From contig CANTUZ010000005.1 of the NCBI GenBank assembly GCA_947846985.1, positions 23,780,389 to 23,844,388 on the forward strand: 64,000 nt of DNA, given 5' to 3'. Position numbers and translations under genes: made by a program. Below, in pieces: positions 23,801 to 36,152 of the stretch (position 1 is the stretch's first letter; every line of letters starts with the position of its first letter). The notes below the pieces were generated by a model. That model was not told the origin of the DNA. It saw only the letters and a list, made by a program, of their open reading frames with translations, and searched no databases. Source of the stretch: Fratercula arctica. Lineage: Eukaryota > Chordata > Aves > Charadriiformes > Alcidae.

Positions 23801-25435
23801 TAGTGGAAATTTGATAACTGGAAAATTCTGTGTTAGTATTTTCTGAGGTCTGAAGACTTTTTATAGCTATTTGTAGCTATTTGCACTTCTAATGATTTAA
23901 AGCCACACAAGACTCTGCATTAAGCATCTAAGACCAATTGTTTCAACTGTTGAACCTCACTGGCATTTCAAATCAGCAATTTTGTATACCTAGGTAAAAA
24001 CTCTTTTTCCTGAACCTTCTTCTTGACAATTGATATATTTATCCTTGCAGTTTCCTCTGAGACTGGCAAATGCTATACTTTCCCATTTTACAGATGAAGA
24101 AATGCAGCATAAAGATCAAATGTCTTGTCCGAGATCAGACAGTCTAGGGCAAAATCATGAACTCTAAATCCCAGGATACCACTGTAGTCATTGGACCTCT
24201 CTTCAATTTTTACAGAACTACCCTCTCTGTCAGATATCAGCTTTAAACTTGTTGACTTTTGAAATTACTTGTCGCTTGAAAATGACAAAGATGTGTGAAA
24301 TGCTTTACAATATTGGGAAAATTGGTTGTTATTCAATTTTCATCAAAGTGAAATGAAAGCCCTGAAATATGAAAATGACAGCATTTCCCTCTAGTGGCTT
24401 TCCCAATATTTCATAGTGTCAGTGAGACAAGATTTTTTTTCTTTAGCTTTTCTCTTTTGGCCTATTCTTTCCATATAGATTTTTTTCTCTCATTGAGGAA
24501 CTCATTTTTTAAATTTCTTCCTAATAAATCTTACTTCTTGCACTTTTACTTCACACCAAAAAAAATGAAGAGAAAGATGGAAGAAAAATTTTATCAAATC
24601 TTTTTTTAACTTGAACGCATTTGACTATATTAATTCCCATCCCAGATACAGTTAAAAAACCAAACCAAACCAAATCAAACCAAATCAAAACACACTGAGG
24701 AATAAATCCACGCTGAGGAGTATAGCTCTAGCAACAGTTCTTTTCATTCCTCTTCTGGATTCCTCCTTCCTCAGTTCATTCATAGTCACTGTGCAAAGGC
24801 ATTTGAGCATCCTTAAAACATCTTTCAGAAAAAACCCCAACATTGTAAGTAATTAACAAGATCAGCCTTCCTCAGGTATCTAAAGTTGTAAAAAAACCCA
24901 AAAAGAAATTAAGAATGTAAATCCATATATGTTGGTAATTTAGGTCTTCATATTTTTCTTTATGAAATAAGAAATATACCAGTGAAATATAAAGATTTTT
25001 TTTTTTTTTTTCTAAAACACATATAGGACAAAATAGAGGAGTTTTTTTAAAATTTGAGGATGCTGGTAATTCAAAAGACAAAAAAGGTTTTACAAATAGA
25101 CGATAGCGCAAGCTTTGTTGTTAGTTGTTGCTGGGGTTTTTTGGGTTTTTTTTGTGTGTGTGTGCGCTTTGTTGTTGGGTTGTGGGGGGTTTTATAGAGT
25201 TATTTAAAATTTTTAAAAGGATTCAAAATGGATTACTTCTGTAACAATACGAAATTGATAAGTATCACCAGATAAAGATGATAACAACCAATTCTTTGGG
25301 GGAACTTCCTCCACTTTTATTACTGTTAAATCAACATATTTCTAACTCAACAGATTATTTCCCTCTGAACCCATAACACTGTTTTCTGATGCAGATCAAC
25401 CACTTACCAATGTTTTTTCCCCGCTTATTTTTCAG
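20815..25435. other. unique AT-rich non-coding sequence
   Basis: No supported gene. The frame 22021-22407 (128 codons, non-ATG start) shows no domain. An acceptor-like TTTTCTTGTAG ends near 21522 without a good donor. A CCAAA/TCAAA pentamer repeat lies at 24653-24690, and a GT-rich stretch with several G runs lies at 25128-25192. Otherwise nothing is recognised. Confidence 0.65.
24653..24690. repeat. (CCAAA/TCAAA)n simple repeat
   Basis: Pentamer-like AACCAAACCAAATCAAACC pattern over about 38 bases. Confidence 0.85.
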
Positions 25436-25510
25436 TACAGAGAGGAGAGCTGGATTGACTTAACAATAACTTGATGCCTCAACGGACTCTGCTTACCAGT
25501 CTATTGTAAT
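25436..25510 (+). other. exon-like segment (75 or 70 bases)
   Basis: A pyrimidine-rich tract and CTTATTTTTCAG end at 25435 (an alternative AG lies at 25440). A strong donor-like GTAAGTATT begins at 25511. Between them is a small ATG frame of 11 codons that stops just before the donor, so the segment would be non-coding or hold an upstream ORF. Lengths and sites suit a 5' UTR or lncRNA exon. No transcript evidence is available. Confidence 0.28.
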
Positions 25511-26840
25511 GTAAGTATTTCTTCTTCGTGCAATTTATTCTATATGGAGTGTGCTGTTAGAGATAAAGAGCTTTATTATGGCACTGAGCTTGGTTAGGTT
25601 TAGGGATCAGTCTGGATAGGGTTGACAGGAATATCATCAGCGTCAAAAGCAGAAGATAAACAGTCAAATGTTTTTCTAGAAAGCCTTTAAGCAATTATGG
25701 CTACTGTGTATAGCCTTTATTAATACCTTTACTGCAGAGACCACCCATATATTTGGCACACTGCGAGACCGTTGGGGAAAGGGAGTTCAGCCTATTTAGA
25801 ATACAGGTAACTTTCTACTTTGACTTTTTAAACTTCTGAAGTGAAGGAAGAAAGGAATCAATGACAAAAACAAAGATAGGACATGATTCCAAAAGAACCA
25901 CCCACAGGAATCACCTGATAATGACCATCCATATTCAAATTTAGCTACTGGTGGGATGAGAATCTGGTGGTATTTTATATGTTTATATGTAGCATTCTCA
26001 GGAATATTAAAGCATCTGCCACTGATTTTGAGTAACACTCAAGGTGATTCTGGGAAGTCAGATACAGGGATCAAGTGAATAATTGTTATTGGTATAGCAC
26101 AGAAAACAACTGCAACAGTCAGTTGTTCAACAAGTACAAGTAATTTACCTGTAGCTCCCTGTACATTGCAATAAAAACTGGTATCCAAGGTTTGTTCAAA
26201 TCACACCCCACTGAAAACAGCACCTGACAAATGACTGAAGTGAGCCATACTCATTACGAATTAAAGTGATACAGACTGCTTATAGAAAGCAGTGTTTTAA
26301 AGATAACAAGGTAGCTTTCTGTGCTTTATCATCTAGATAAAACACCATCTAAGATGTTAAGGATAACGGCAACTACATTATTGTAATGAGCTACTCCCTA
26401 GAGTTACTAGAACATTCTTTTGCAAAACCATCTCTTTTGATTAAGACAAAGCTATTATTCTAGATGGCCCAAAACATTTAAGGTTATATAAGAGAAAAAA
26501 CTTGGAACTATCATTAATTCTGACATCTGATTGCATTCCAATTTATTTCTTACTTTCTAGCCTTCAACAATTTGTAATTTTGGTTTCCTAACTAAAGGGG
26601 GAATACATAATTGTTTTTGAGATTGTTCTTTCAACTAACCTTTGGTGATAGTCTCAAATTTAAAAGGGGTTTGTGCATTTTCAGAGAATTTTCTCCTTCT
26701 TCCTAAAGAAAAATGGAGAAAGACAGAATAAGATGAGGGTGCCTGCAGCTATTGCAGCCTCCTGTTGGCTTGTTTGACAAGATCTTACTGGTGCAGATGG
26801 GAAATAGTCTATTGCAGAGATGGATATTAGTACAAGAACC
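25511..26840. other. unique non-coding sequence
   Basis: No supported gene, repeat or RNA recognised. Short frames (for example 25796-26038 minus and 26681-26875 minus) have no domain. Confidence 0.65.
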
Positions 26841-27081
26841 AGAAAAGAAATACATCTCATACTGCGTCTGATCAAAGATCAAGAATAATGGTATGAAATA
26901 AGAACAGCCTTAAAAAAAAAAAAAAAAAAAAAAAATCAGGCCAGTCTGGTTCTTATGAAACATACAGAAAAAAAGAAAAACATCTCACACTGGGCCTGAT
27001 ATAAGATAAAGAATGTAAATATAAAGCAAGAATGGCATTTAAAAAATTATGTATACCAGGACAGTGTAGTCCTTACAAAAC
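26841..27081. repeat. diverged tandem duplication, unit about 128 bp
   Basis: The segment starting AGAAAAGAAATACATCTCAT (26841) recurs 128 bases on as AAGAAAAACATCTCACAC (26973). Matching landmarks follow in order: TGCGTCTGAT versus TGGGCCTGAT, GAACAGCCTTAAAA versus GAATGGCATTTAAAA, and CAGTCTGGTTCTTATGAAAC versus CAGTGTAGTCCTTACAAAAC. The first copy carries a 24-base A run (26912-26935) where the second has only a short A stretch. The order of shared blocks supports an old local duplication. Confidence 0.8.
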
Positions 27082-30000
27082 CAAAAAAAGTACAGAAATG
27101 GATTTGGGGCTTTTTTTAATCAAAATGAGAGCAAAACTTCAAGATATTAATGAAATAAGTCTACAGAATCTTCAAGCTGCTGGAGGAACCAGTAAATTAA
27201 ATTACAAGTAGAATAAAGTTTCATGGTTCTTGACACTTGTTGTTGAGGGGCTGGTACTGCAATGCATATTTAAGTGACACTAAGCAGCTATACAAGATGA
27301 AAATCACTGCATGCATATCAATGCCCTTCTGCTAAAACTCCTTGGGGGCAATGGACAATCACCTAAACAAAAAAGTTGAAAGAATTTGTAATAAATGAAG
27401 TCATGCTGTCAATAGTTAAAACAGTGAAAAGCATTTTGAAGATTCCTAGGGGTAGGATAACACTAACTGTTGGCTGTCATTTCTACTAAACCCTATTAAG
27501 GAACACAGGTAACGCTAAGCATCAAAGAAGTTTCTAACCAAAAGAGCTGTATTTTTTAATGACAATCTTTTAGCAATTAAGATATATTTTCTGATATTTC
27601 TTCTTTTTTCTTGGTATCGTGGTTGAAATTTGTGGGTAATTTTAGACAAGCTTCTGACAGACAAATACTATTGTTTCCACCGCCAACTCTTTTATATATA
27701 TATATATATATAGGATCCTTTTAGTGATCCTCAGCACAGGTACCAGCATCTCTACATATATGAGGAATATATTCCTTCTTACTCCTAGCTTTCTAAAGAG
27801 AACTGTATCTACTGAAATCTTCTCAATGGTCTATATTTTATGCTGGTATAACTCAGAAAGATTTAGTTGACATCAGTTGAACTTACCCTTTTTTATTCTC
27901 ACAGCTAAAGGACCAATTTCTAAAAGATATGCAAATAATCACAAATCTTTGTAAGACTTCCAGTTCCTTTTGGGAAGGCTATCTAAATAGTATAAAATAT
28001 ATTATCTATTTTTTATCTCATTTTATCATGTTCTTTTGGGTCAAGGCTTGTACTCCATTAGAAAACAGCATGATGGGAAAGGGGGAGAGAAACAGAGATG
28101 AAATGAAGTTTACACAAATAGTCTCCTTGATGCATTTATGCAAGTGAATAAATGAAAAAATTTACAAACTGGTGACTCATGAGCACTTTTGGAAGTGAGA
28201 ATAAAGAATTACTCTTTATAAAGTAATTTGTCGCACTGTACTTTCTGATCCCAGATAGTCAACTTTCTTAAGATCTGTATCTCGGTGTTCCATTTCCTTC
28301 TACACCAGTGGGGTAAAAATACTTTTTTTTTTATCAACTCTTAGAGAGAAAGAAAAAAGGAGATCTTAAAACTTTCAGTAGGTTTACAGAGAAAAAAAGA
28401 ATCTGAAGGTCTTTTTACACTAATGAAACTCTGGGAGTTCAGGTCAGTACGGAGAGCAGTTTGGAAAGGGAATTGAAATAGTTTTGAAGGAAGTCTTATC
28501 CCTCTTTCTTTTAAAAGTGTTACTGTTACTATATTTGGTCTGAAATATATTTATCACATGCTCATTAGTCTATCAGTTGTTTGGTGAGAGACAGCAAGTT
28601 ATTTTCAAAGTGCATGGTCCTTCATGAGAGTCTATAGATGAAATTATTTTTTTAACCTCTTTCTTTCCTGTTTTCCTGTCATTTGCTTAGTGATTGTTGA
28701 AGTAGTCCATATGATGTGTAGTCTGTGCCACTAACTTCTTCACTAAAAGTTAACGGACTGTTCTTTTACTGAATTATTTTAGAAGGGAGCAGTTTAGGCC
28801 TTTGTGGGAACTTCCAAAGGCGATGGGCAGAACAATTATCTTCAGAAATTTCCTAAATTCTTTTCAACCAGCTGCTTTCTCTATGTGTGAGAGAAGCCGG
28901 GTTTTGACAAGAATGTAAGGTATTTTCTATAACTCGTATGAAGACCCTTTCTCCAATAAATTGAGATATGTAAATTATTAAACAATCTTTTAATTTGTTC
29001 TACAGACATTCTTTCCATTTCTTTTAATTATAATTAATATTGTTTCGAGAATTTCCCATGGACAATGCCAAGTAGCAAAGCATTAAATATCCTTAGGAAA
29101 CAGTGCAAAAGGAAAGAGTTTCCAAGATCTAATTCTGTCTTTTAATAGCAGTGGTGGGTAAGGATCTGTTTTTCCTTCTGGAAACACCACACAAAGATAC
29201 AAGTATAGCTAAGCAATCCTGAGGGCATTGCTAACTTGAATTGCCTTTCTTTTATCAATGGAGGAACGTCTACATAAAAATGGTAATTTCAAGTCAGTGA
29301 AATCTGTATTTGCATTTCCTAATGTTGATATTTTATTCTGATTTTAATGTTTATCAATATAGTGAAGTCACTGTTCAAGGACCCTCTAATGTCCATAATT
29401 TATTTCAATGATTACTCCTACAGTGGTCTTCAGATTTTGAAAATCACAGCAGTTACTATATTAACAATTAAGAACCAACAACCTAACATTTAAAGTTTTA
29501 AAATTTAAATAAAGTTGTATTAGATAAGTATTTGAAACTCGTTGCTTAATGGGAATGGATTTAGAGATAATATTAGATAAAGTAAGCATAGTGGACACTT
29601 TTCCATCTGATAATGTAACAAAATGTGTTAGTATTTTTTCAGTAACAGGGAAAATAAATTCTATAGCTGTATCTATATGTATCAGAGTTCAGGGAAGTAC
29701 GATTCTCTGTACTCACTGTACATGTAGTTTGGGGCAACTGAATATGAAAAAATGGATTACCTTCTGGGAGATGTTTTTGCCAGAAATTTTAAATACTAAT
29801 TAAGGCACTAGAAAAATACAGTGCTACAGGCAATGAAAGAATAGCTATCTAACTTCACCATTTAGTTATTGTTCATCATGGTCTTTCTGTAAGTGAGGTC
29901 TGAAGATTTACTATCTGGCAGGAGAACTGTGACTGTTGAGAAGCCATGCTGTGGAAGCTTACAGAAAGAGACCAAAGCTCCTGCACTTTGTCTGCAATCA

Positions 30001-31036
30001 GAGAGTCCAGATTAAAGACCTTGAGAGAACAAAAACAGAATCAGTTGTGCATTGCCAATAATGTGGGCCAGAGAGGAATGACAGTAGTCAACTGTCTGTG
30101 CCAGTCTGAAATGAAGTGATAGGTTTATCACTGCCTTAGAAAAAAAGCTAAATGTAAACAAAGAAATGTAAATGTTCCCACAACAGGAGGAAGGTTACAT
30201 TTTCCCTTGTTGTTTGTTTGCAAATAACCCTGACTCATGCTTCGTATTCTCCTTTTCTGTCTTCATTTCAACATTGAATATTATATTTACTGGGCCTCCT
30301 CATCTGTAAATTTTTATCTTTTTGAAATACTTTCATTCACTATTTTTGTTTGTGTTAGAATTTAGTTATAACCACTGACTGAACTCATCCAACTTTTGCT
30401 TTTGAAAATAGTGATGCAGTTCTAAACCACTCCCAGAATCTGCAAATATAGACTTGCCCTTGATTTTCCTAGTAAGTAAGAAACAAACATTAAGGCAAAA
30501 CAAAAGCACTTTATCACACCTAAACAATTCATCAATTGCTTCATAATTCCAAATAAGCATAGGAAAGAAACAATAACAAGGGAATAAAAATGGAGCATCT
30601 AAGTGATGAGGGGGGTAAGGGATCAGGGGGAAGAAATGGGGAAAACTGATTAAGCAAAAAGTTAGTGACTTTCTTTTTAAGAATAAATTTGTTCTTGCCC
30701 AGACACACACAAACACAAAAGATTTGAGGAAAAGAGGACAAAACTAATTTTTGAATTTTGGCTGTTTCCAACAGAGAGGGGAAAGAAATATCAGGAATGA
30801 AACAAAAACATGATTTGCCCCCAAATGAAGGGAAAAAAAAAAAAACAAAACAAAGAAAGAAATAAAAGCTTCTGCAACCCTTTGCTTTGACCAGATGAAC
30901 TATATGTAGCTACTCCAAGACAGAGTTTCATTTTTTCTTTCTCCTGAATAGAAGCAAATGTCAGAATAGTGTGTGTTGCTTCAGCACAATGCAGCTGAGG
31001 AGTAGGTAAGGGGCTTTATTGTCTCGCAATCAGTCC
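27082..31036. other. unique AT-rich non-coding sequence
   Basis: No supported gene. A (TA)10 microsatellite lies at 27693-27712. The plus-strand frame 29549-29803 and the minus-strand frame 30366-30716 (116 codons, F- and L-rich) have no recognisable domain. Confidence 0.65.
27693..27712. repeat. (TA)10 microsatellite
   Basis: Ten TA units followed by GGATCC. Confidence 0.95.
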
Positions 31037-31040
31037 AAAA

Positions 31041-31063
<23 letters not shown>
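31037..31063. repeat. poly-A run (27 bases)
   Basis: Uninterrupted A followed by GAAG/AAAG interruptions. No retrocopy body is recognised upstream. Confidence 0.95.
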
Positions 31064-31071
<8 letters not shown>

Positions 31072-31731
31072 GAAGGAGTCACAAAAAAAAAAGAGCTTGG
31101 TACTTGCTCTTCATACCTGTATTGCTGGGAGCTTCTGGTTCAGCATTTTCAGCATTCTTAGTGTAATGCCAGTGTCTGAAGAGCAATGTAAGCACAGCTC
31201 TGTGTGCAGCAAGCAGATCATAGACTCTGAGCATGAATGCAAGTGCCAAGTTGATTCTACTATTAGCTCATTGACTTTAAATCATTTTAGAGGCCACTAC
31301 ATTCTGAAATTACTCATTTAAATTGTGATAGATTGCATCAGTTTATATCCAGGGAGGTGATAAAGAGAAAGCCTATGTTCACCTCTCAATAATGCAGCCT
31401 CTCCCAATATTGTGCCTCAATGATAATAGGAATACTATCCCTTATGGCTTTTTTGATACTTAAAAGCCATTAGAGCTCGACAGCATGCTATGCACTGGTA
31501 AACATTATTGTTTGACTGATGAGTCCACTTTTTTGAGAGAGTGACTCTAATACTATGAAATCAGGTAATAGAGAGTTCAGACACTACAGGTCTGCACTTA
31601 CCTGTAGTTTATTATATTCTAGAAGTGATTCAATAGGATTGAAAAGATATAATATAATTCAAGTACTTCCCTTTCACTACACAGTCACTGCTACAAACAG
31701 CCACTTTTTGCAGAGATATAAAAATAAAAGA

Positions 31732-32600
31732 TGCCTTCGGAGGTCAGGTAGTCAGACCGCCTGCTCAAAGCAGTGCTAACTTCAAATTTAGATCAGCTTA
31801 GTCAGGTTTTTCTCCAGACAAATTTTGGGGATCTTCAAAGAGGAAGATTTTGTAATTTTCTGGATTACCCTTTCCAATGCTTAGCCACCTTCATTGTCAA
31901 GATTCTTATTTTTACATTAAACAGGAGATTATCTGACCAAAGGCTAATTGAATTAAGCAGAAACACTCAGTGAGTGTCAGAGGAACAATGACAAGGTGGG
32001 GATAACCCCTGGGTCTTACATCCCTCCAAAACTGTCTTTAGCTAACTAGGAAGTAGAAATCCTCTGCCTCCAGGTGTCCACCAGATTCAGCTACACGTAA
32101 GTTTCCATTATTATAACTGGCGACACTTTCCTCTTGTCCTTCCACTGCGTACCTCTTGTCCTGTCACTTCCCAGGAAAAGGTTTCCTCCTTCCTATCCTT
32201 TTTCTCTACAACCTTTCTGTAGAATTGTCTTCTTCCTCTGCTTAAACAAACCCAGTACCCTTAGCACCTGAGCATTTTAATGATCCTCCACTTGATTGTC
32301 TCTAGTTTGACAATATCTCTGTTGTATTTGGGGAAAGCCCTTTTGCATGCTGAATAGCGGGGAATAGGTACTTCCCTCCACTTTCTATAATACCGCAAAC
32401 ACAGGTCTGTATGTAGTTAGCAAGAATGCACTGCTGGCTTTTGCTCAGGTTGCTGTTCACCAAGACTCCTTGGTCCTTTTCTGCAGAGCAGTTCCCTGTC
32501 CAACCATTCTCCAGCCTGTACCGATGCAGGCATAGGGTTTTGAATTTATCTTTGCTGAACTTCATGCCCAACAGAAGACTAAGCAGAAATACCACTATGG
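31732..32600 (-). mobile_element. old CR1 LINE 3' portion, minus strand
   Basis: A diverged CR1 copy of a different, older type from the other copies (its 3' UTR reads CTGCTCAAAGCAGTGCTAAC on the plus strand at 31761). Recognisable blocks in order are: the 3' UTR (31739-31925); a poorly matching stretch with a possible small insertion (about 31950-32085); then the ORF2 C-terminus, where the minus-strand frame 32302-32607 reads MKFSKDKF, YRLENGW, AEKDQGVLV and MS/KSQQC-like blocks typical of the CR1 reverse-transcriptase tail. There are many substitutions and no intact enzyme. It continues directly into an ORF1-like piece in the same orientation. Confidence 0.85.
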
Positions 32601-33110
32601 AAGGCAAGCTGCAAGCCTCTTAGGACAGCAGCTCTCATTGGCAGATGACTGTCCCTAGCTTCCATAACAGAAGAGTGTCCTTGACTATTATCACTTTTGG
32701 CTTCTCCTGTGGCACTGGAGCTGATTCATCAGACAGATGTGGCTCTCTCAGATGCCTGTCCTGCAAAAGTTTTCTCTTTTGCCAGATCTCTATAGTTTTT
32801 CCACATCTGCAGGTAGAGAAAGAGTCTTCTGGTGGCCAGAACTTACCATCTTTCAGCTTCCACCATTGAGGAAATCCACCTGTCTTGACTGCAGCTTCTG
32901 GCAGTCCCTAGTCTTGTGAGAGGTAGAGCTTGGATTCCTCCTCTCTCTCCCCTGCCTCAGGTGTTTGCAAAAAAACTTTTGATCTCCCATTCATTCCCCT
33001 TATGCTATGCAGTGTTCTCACCTGGCAACTCAGTGATTCAATCAGAGCACGTATCTACCACTGATGAGGCTGTCATCACCACCAGCTACAGCCTCAGGGA
33101 AGAGCTATGA
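32601..33110 (-). mobile_element. probable CR1 ORF1 / 5' portion, minus strand, joined to CR1 3' portion
   Basis: On the minus strand, about 32730-32650 reads KVIIVKDTLLLWKLGTVICQ and then a stop. This resembles the start of the esterase (SGNH-type) domain of CR1 ORF1, whose usual motif is a GDSLL-like block. Here the Gly and nucleophile Ser positions read K and T. Upstream (about 32840-32770) the frame reads YRDLAKEKTF-like sequence, resembling the LQNRY.AL segment that precedes it. The orientation matches the neighbouring CR1 3' portion and the junction near 32600 skips almost all of ORF2. I infer one element with a large internal deletion. The outer 5' boundary near 33110 is uncertain. Confidence 0.5.
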
Positions 33111-33404
33111 AATCAAATTGCTGCTAAATAGTCAAATATTCACTGCTTAACTAGGCTCTCCTCCCACTGATGTAACCTTCCGACCCTTCAGTAGTTTTTG
33201 GGGGATTTTTCAGAAGTATATTAAGATGCACCACATACAGGACACTGTAGTACTATAAATGCACCAGTAAACTAAGAGTAAAAAGATATTCCTAGCTCTG
33301 ACTCTTCGTTTCCAAACACACACAACAGGGAGCAACTATTTTCCTTCCACACATGCAGCCTTCTGGGGACTGGATTTTATTGTGTTTCTGTACAGCATCT
33401 AACC
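33111..33404. other. unique sequence, nothing recognised
   Basis: Roughly 300 bases between the CR1 5' limit and the regulatory-like block, with no gene or repeat seen. It could include further decayed CR1 5' sequence. Confidence 0.5.
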
Positions 33405-33720
33405 CACTGAACTTCAAGGTGTGACTGCTTTAAGTAATCAAATTATTGCATGTGTTTCTGAGTGCAGCTAATTGCTACCTTTTTAACACTGATACACGAC
33501 ATCATCATCATTTAAAAATGTAGTGGAGAATAAGTAACTGAATCTGTGGATGATCACCAGCCAGCTTATTTTAACATTTAGCTGATGAGTCTTTGAGTAT
33601 GTTTCCCATCAGGGTAAGTCGCTAAGTGAAGATCTGCACAATGTCATTATTGGTGAAGAAAAAGGCAGCAGCTGCATTTAATTAAAAATTCATAATAGCT
33701 TTGATTGTAAACATTCTCTA
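33405..33720. promoter_or_regulatory. candidate enhancer-like block with T-box and homeodomain words
   Basis: An exact T-box half-site AGGTGTGA lies at 33417-33424. Homeodomain-type words (CTAATTGC near 33470, TTTAATTAA near 33676) and an E-box CAGCTG at 33669-33674 follow in sequence with few simple runs. A donor-like GGTAAGTC lies near 33613 without a matching acceptor. No conservation data were available, so the call is motif-based inference. Confidence 0.25.
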
Positions 33721-35543
33721 TTTTACTTGGTTGTATCTTTTGTCCCTAGGGCTCTTGACCAAACCTGAATTATTTGGAAAGACTGAAAGCAAATGGTCCA
33801 GCTATTTTTGCACATGATGAGGATTAAAAATATTTAAATTTTTAGTTGTAAAAATATTATTCTATTATAAAAATATTTTCTTGAACAGCTATATAGCTGG
33901 AAAGGCTGTTAATAGAAAGTTGAGATTTCACTTGACATCTGAACTGTCTATGTTGAGGAGACACGGCTGTCTATGTTCCAGTATTCAGTTCCTGAATTAG
34001 GACTAAAAAATTGAGGTCTGCATGTAAACACCCATTCCTCACAAATAATTTCTTCTACATTTATAAAGTTTTCCATAAAGAGTGGTTGTGTTTTATATGC
34101 AGGTAAAAATTAGCTTGAAAAGTGGAAGTTATACAGAGAGTAGACTGGGATGAATAAATGCTAGTTGCTTGGGATATCGAGACCCTGAGAAACAGGAAAG
34201 TTTGGTGGATATAAACTACATGATATTTCATCCTTATGGTCCTAAAAGGCTAGAAAAATCTTGGAGAATAAGTTTCTGTTGCTTATTTAGTTCTGTAAAC
34301 AGATTTTAAAACTCAATATACAGTTCAATAAAGTACTCAACAGCCAGAAATTGTCCTTGTTAATGACGTACATGCAATCTGTAAAGTCTTCTATGCTCCT
34401 CTTCACTCCAAAGAGAGGACCCAGCTCAAGGTCCCTCCATCTTTTTCATGGCTTATTCTATCACCAGGTGAAATATTGTTATCTTTGGAAACATCCACCC
34501 TCTCCAAGAAAATGAGGATACTTCTCCAGAAACAAGACTATTTGATATTCGGCATGATAATTAATGTCCTTCTAAAAAGGCAGAAAGAAAAATGAGGGGA
34601 AAAAAAGGAATTTTATGCCTCATTATTAGTTAATATATTTCATCCAGTTTATATCTCTTCTTCACCATTTTCTGAGTCCCTCCTTCTTGCTCTTTGCTCA
34701 ATAACATTGCATTCTGTAAGATGCCTCTCTTGAACAGAATGTGCAATAAAAATGTAATTTACATTAACAAAACCCAGTAAATCTGAGGAGACACATCAAG
34801 GTCCAAAACATGGAGATGACTGTTTATGTACCCTTGCATAGTGTGGATGTAACACTCAGCAACACTTAAAAGAAATCATTTCTCATTCAACATTCATTGT
34901 ATTGTAACTACAGATTTAGTAACACACTGGCAGTTTCTATTGATTAACCCAGGGATATTTTGGAAATTTGAAACGTACTGAAAGTGCCTTTAAAAGGAGA
35001 TACTGGTTTTATTTGGGAAGAGTGGTACACAAGCCTGCAAAAAAGAGGTGAGCAGGGTAATTCTTTTAGAGTAGTAAGAGCTGATGAGCCATAAGTTATC
35101 ATATTGTACGTTCTCTTCTGTGGAAATAGTTTATATTTCAAAAACAACCATTTAAGTCCCTTATAGCAGGTTAGGATGATAAAGACTGTCATTTGCATTG
35201 ATGGAGGTGAAAAAGAGAAAGAAGAGACATACATGCTTTTGATTGAACAACTAGAATTTGAGGAGAACCATGTAAATTCAGGAGTAAGACAACTAATGAT
35301 TATAGGATATTGTCAAATGTATACTAGTTATGACTCATCTTGAACTTGCCTGATGCTTACTAGTTGCTGAATCTTCAAAATATATGAATTGAAGCAAATA
35401 CATGGTAATTTACTGCACACCCAGGCACATGAATGTTGTCAAGCATTACTGGATTTAATATCTAGTAAAATAATCTGATATTTGAAGAAAAATTCTATTA
35501 TCATTCCACCATAGAAACTCTCTAAATAATTTTTTTGTGATAT
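33721..35543. other. unique AT-rich non-coding sequence
   Basis: No supported gene. An acceptor-like TTTTGTCCCTAG ends near 33750 without a partner donor. Short frames (34944-35234 minus) have no domain. Confidence 0.65.
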
Positions 35544-35735
35544 GAGGGTGGTAAGACACTGGAGCAGGTTGTTCAGACAAGTTGTAGATGCTCCACCACT
35601 GGAAGTGTTCAAGGCCAGGTTGGATGGGGCTTTGAGCAATCTGGTCTAGTGAAAGATGTCCCTGCTCATGGCAGGAGGGTTGGCCTAGATGATCTTTGAA
35701 GGTCCCTTCCACCCTAAACCATTCTATTATTCTAT
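35544..35735 (+). mobile_element. CR1 LINE 3' end fragment, plus strand
   Basis: Only the last 190 or so bases of a CR1 element remain. The fragment starts in the GGTGGTAAGACACTGGAGCA block, passes GTTCAAGGCCAGGTTGGATG (35608) and ends with an ATTCTATTATTCTAT octamer tail at 35735. It is severely 5'-truncated and non-coding. It is similar in type to the copies at 14512-15256 and 20187-20798. Confidence 0.95.
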
Positions 35736-36122
35736 TTTTTTCTGCAAACTGCTTTTTAAATTGTTTTTTTTCTACCTCATTATCTGGTTTAATAGAGTAG
35801 TAGATTTTCTTGAAATTATTTAAAACCAAGAAACTTGAGAGTCATTTCACAGAATAAGGACTTAAGCCATCATGACTTGATGATTTATCTTCATTTAATT
35901 TATTGCAATATCCACCTCTACTATTGTTATGCAGCTGAAGTTTCCATAAATTATCAGAAATGCTCTCATTTCAGTTACTGAGAATCTGCTCATGAAATTC
36001 AGAGGGCAAAGATTTGTACCACTGCTGAGCATATTTGAATGAACTACTCTCTTTAGCAATGGTGTCATTGGTAAAATCACTATATGAGTAAAGTCTTTCC
36101 TATATATTTTTCATGTATGGGC

Positions 36123-36152
36123 ATATATATATATATTTATATATGTACGTAT
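36123..36152. repeat. (TA)n-rich microsatellite
   Basis: TA dinucleotides with TTT and GTACG interruptions. Confidence 0.85.

Noticed and set aside
25128..25192. GT-rich stretch as a telomere-like or G4 element
   Set aside because: No regular TTAGGG units. The G runs are too widely and unevenly spaced for a canonical quadruplex.
13544..25510. Joining the two exon-like segments into a coding start
   Set aside because: With either acceptor choice the reading frame from the ATG at 13732 stops within about ten codons, so no protein is supported.
32302..32607. 101-codon minus-strand frame as a cellular gene
   Set aside because: It reads the CR1 ORF2 C-terminal region with many changes and is part of the CR1 element.
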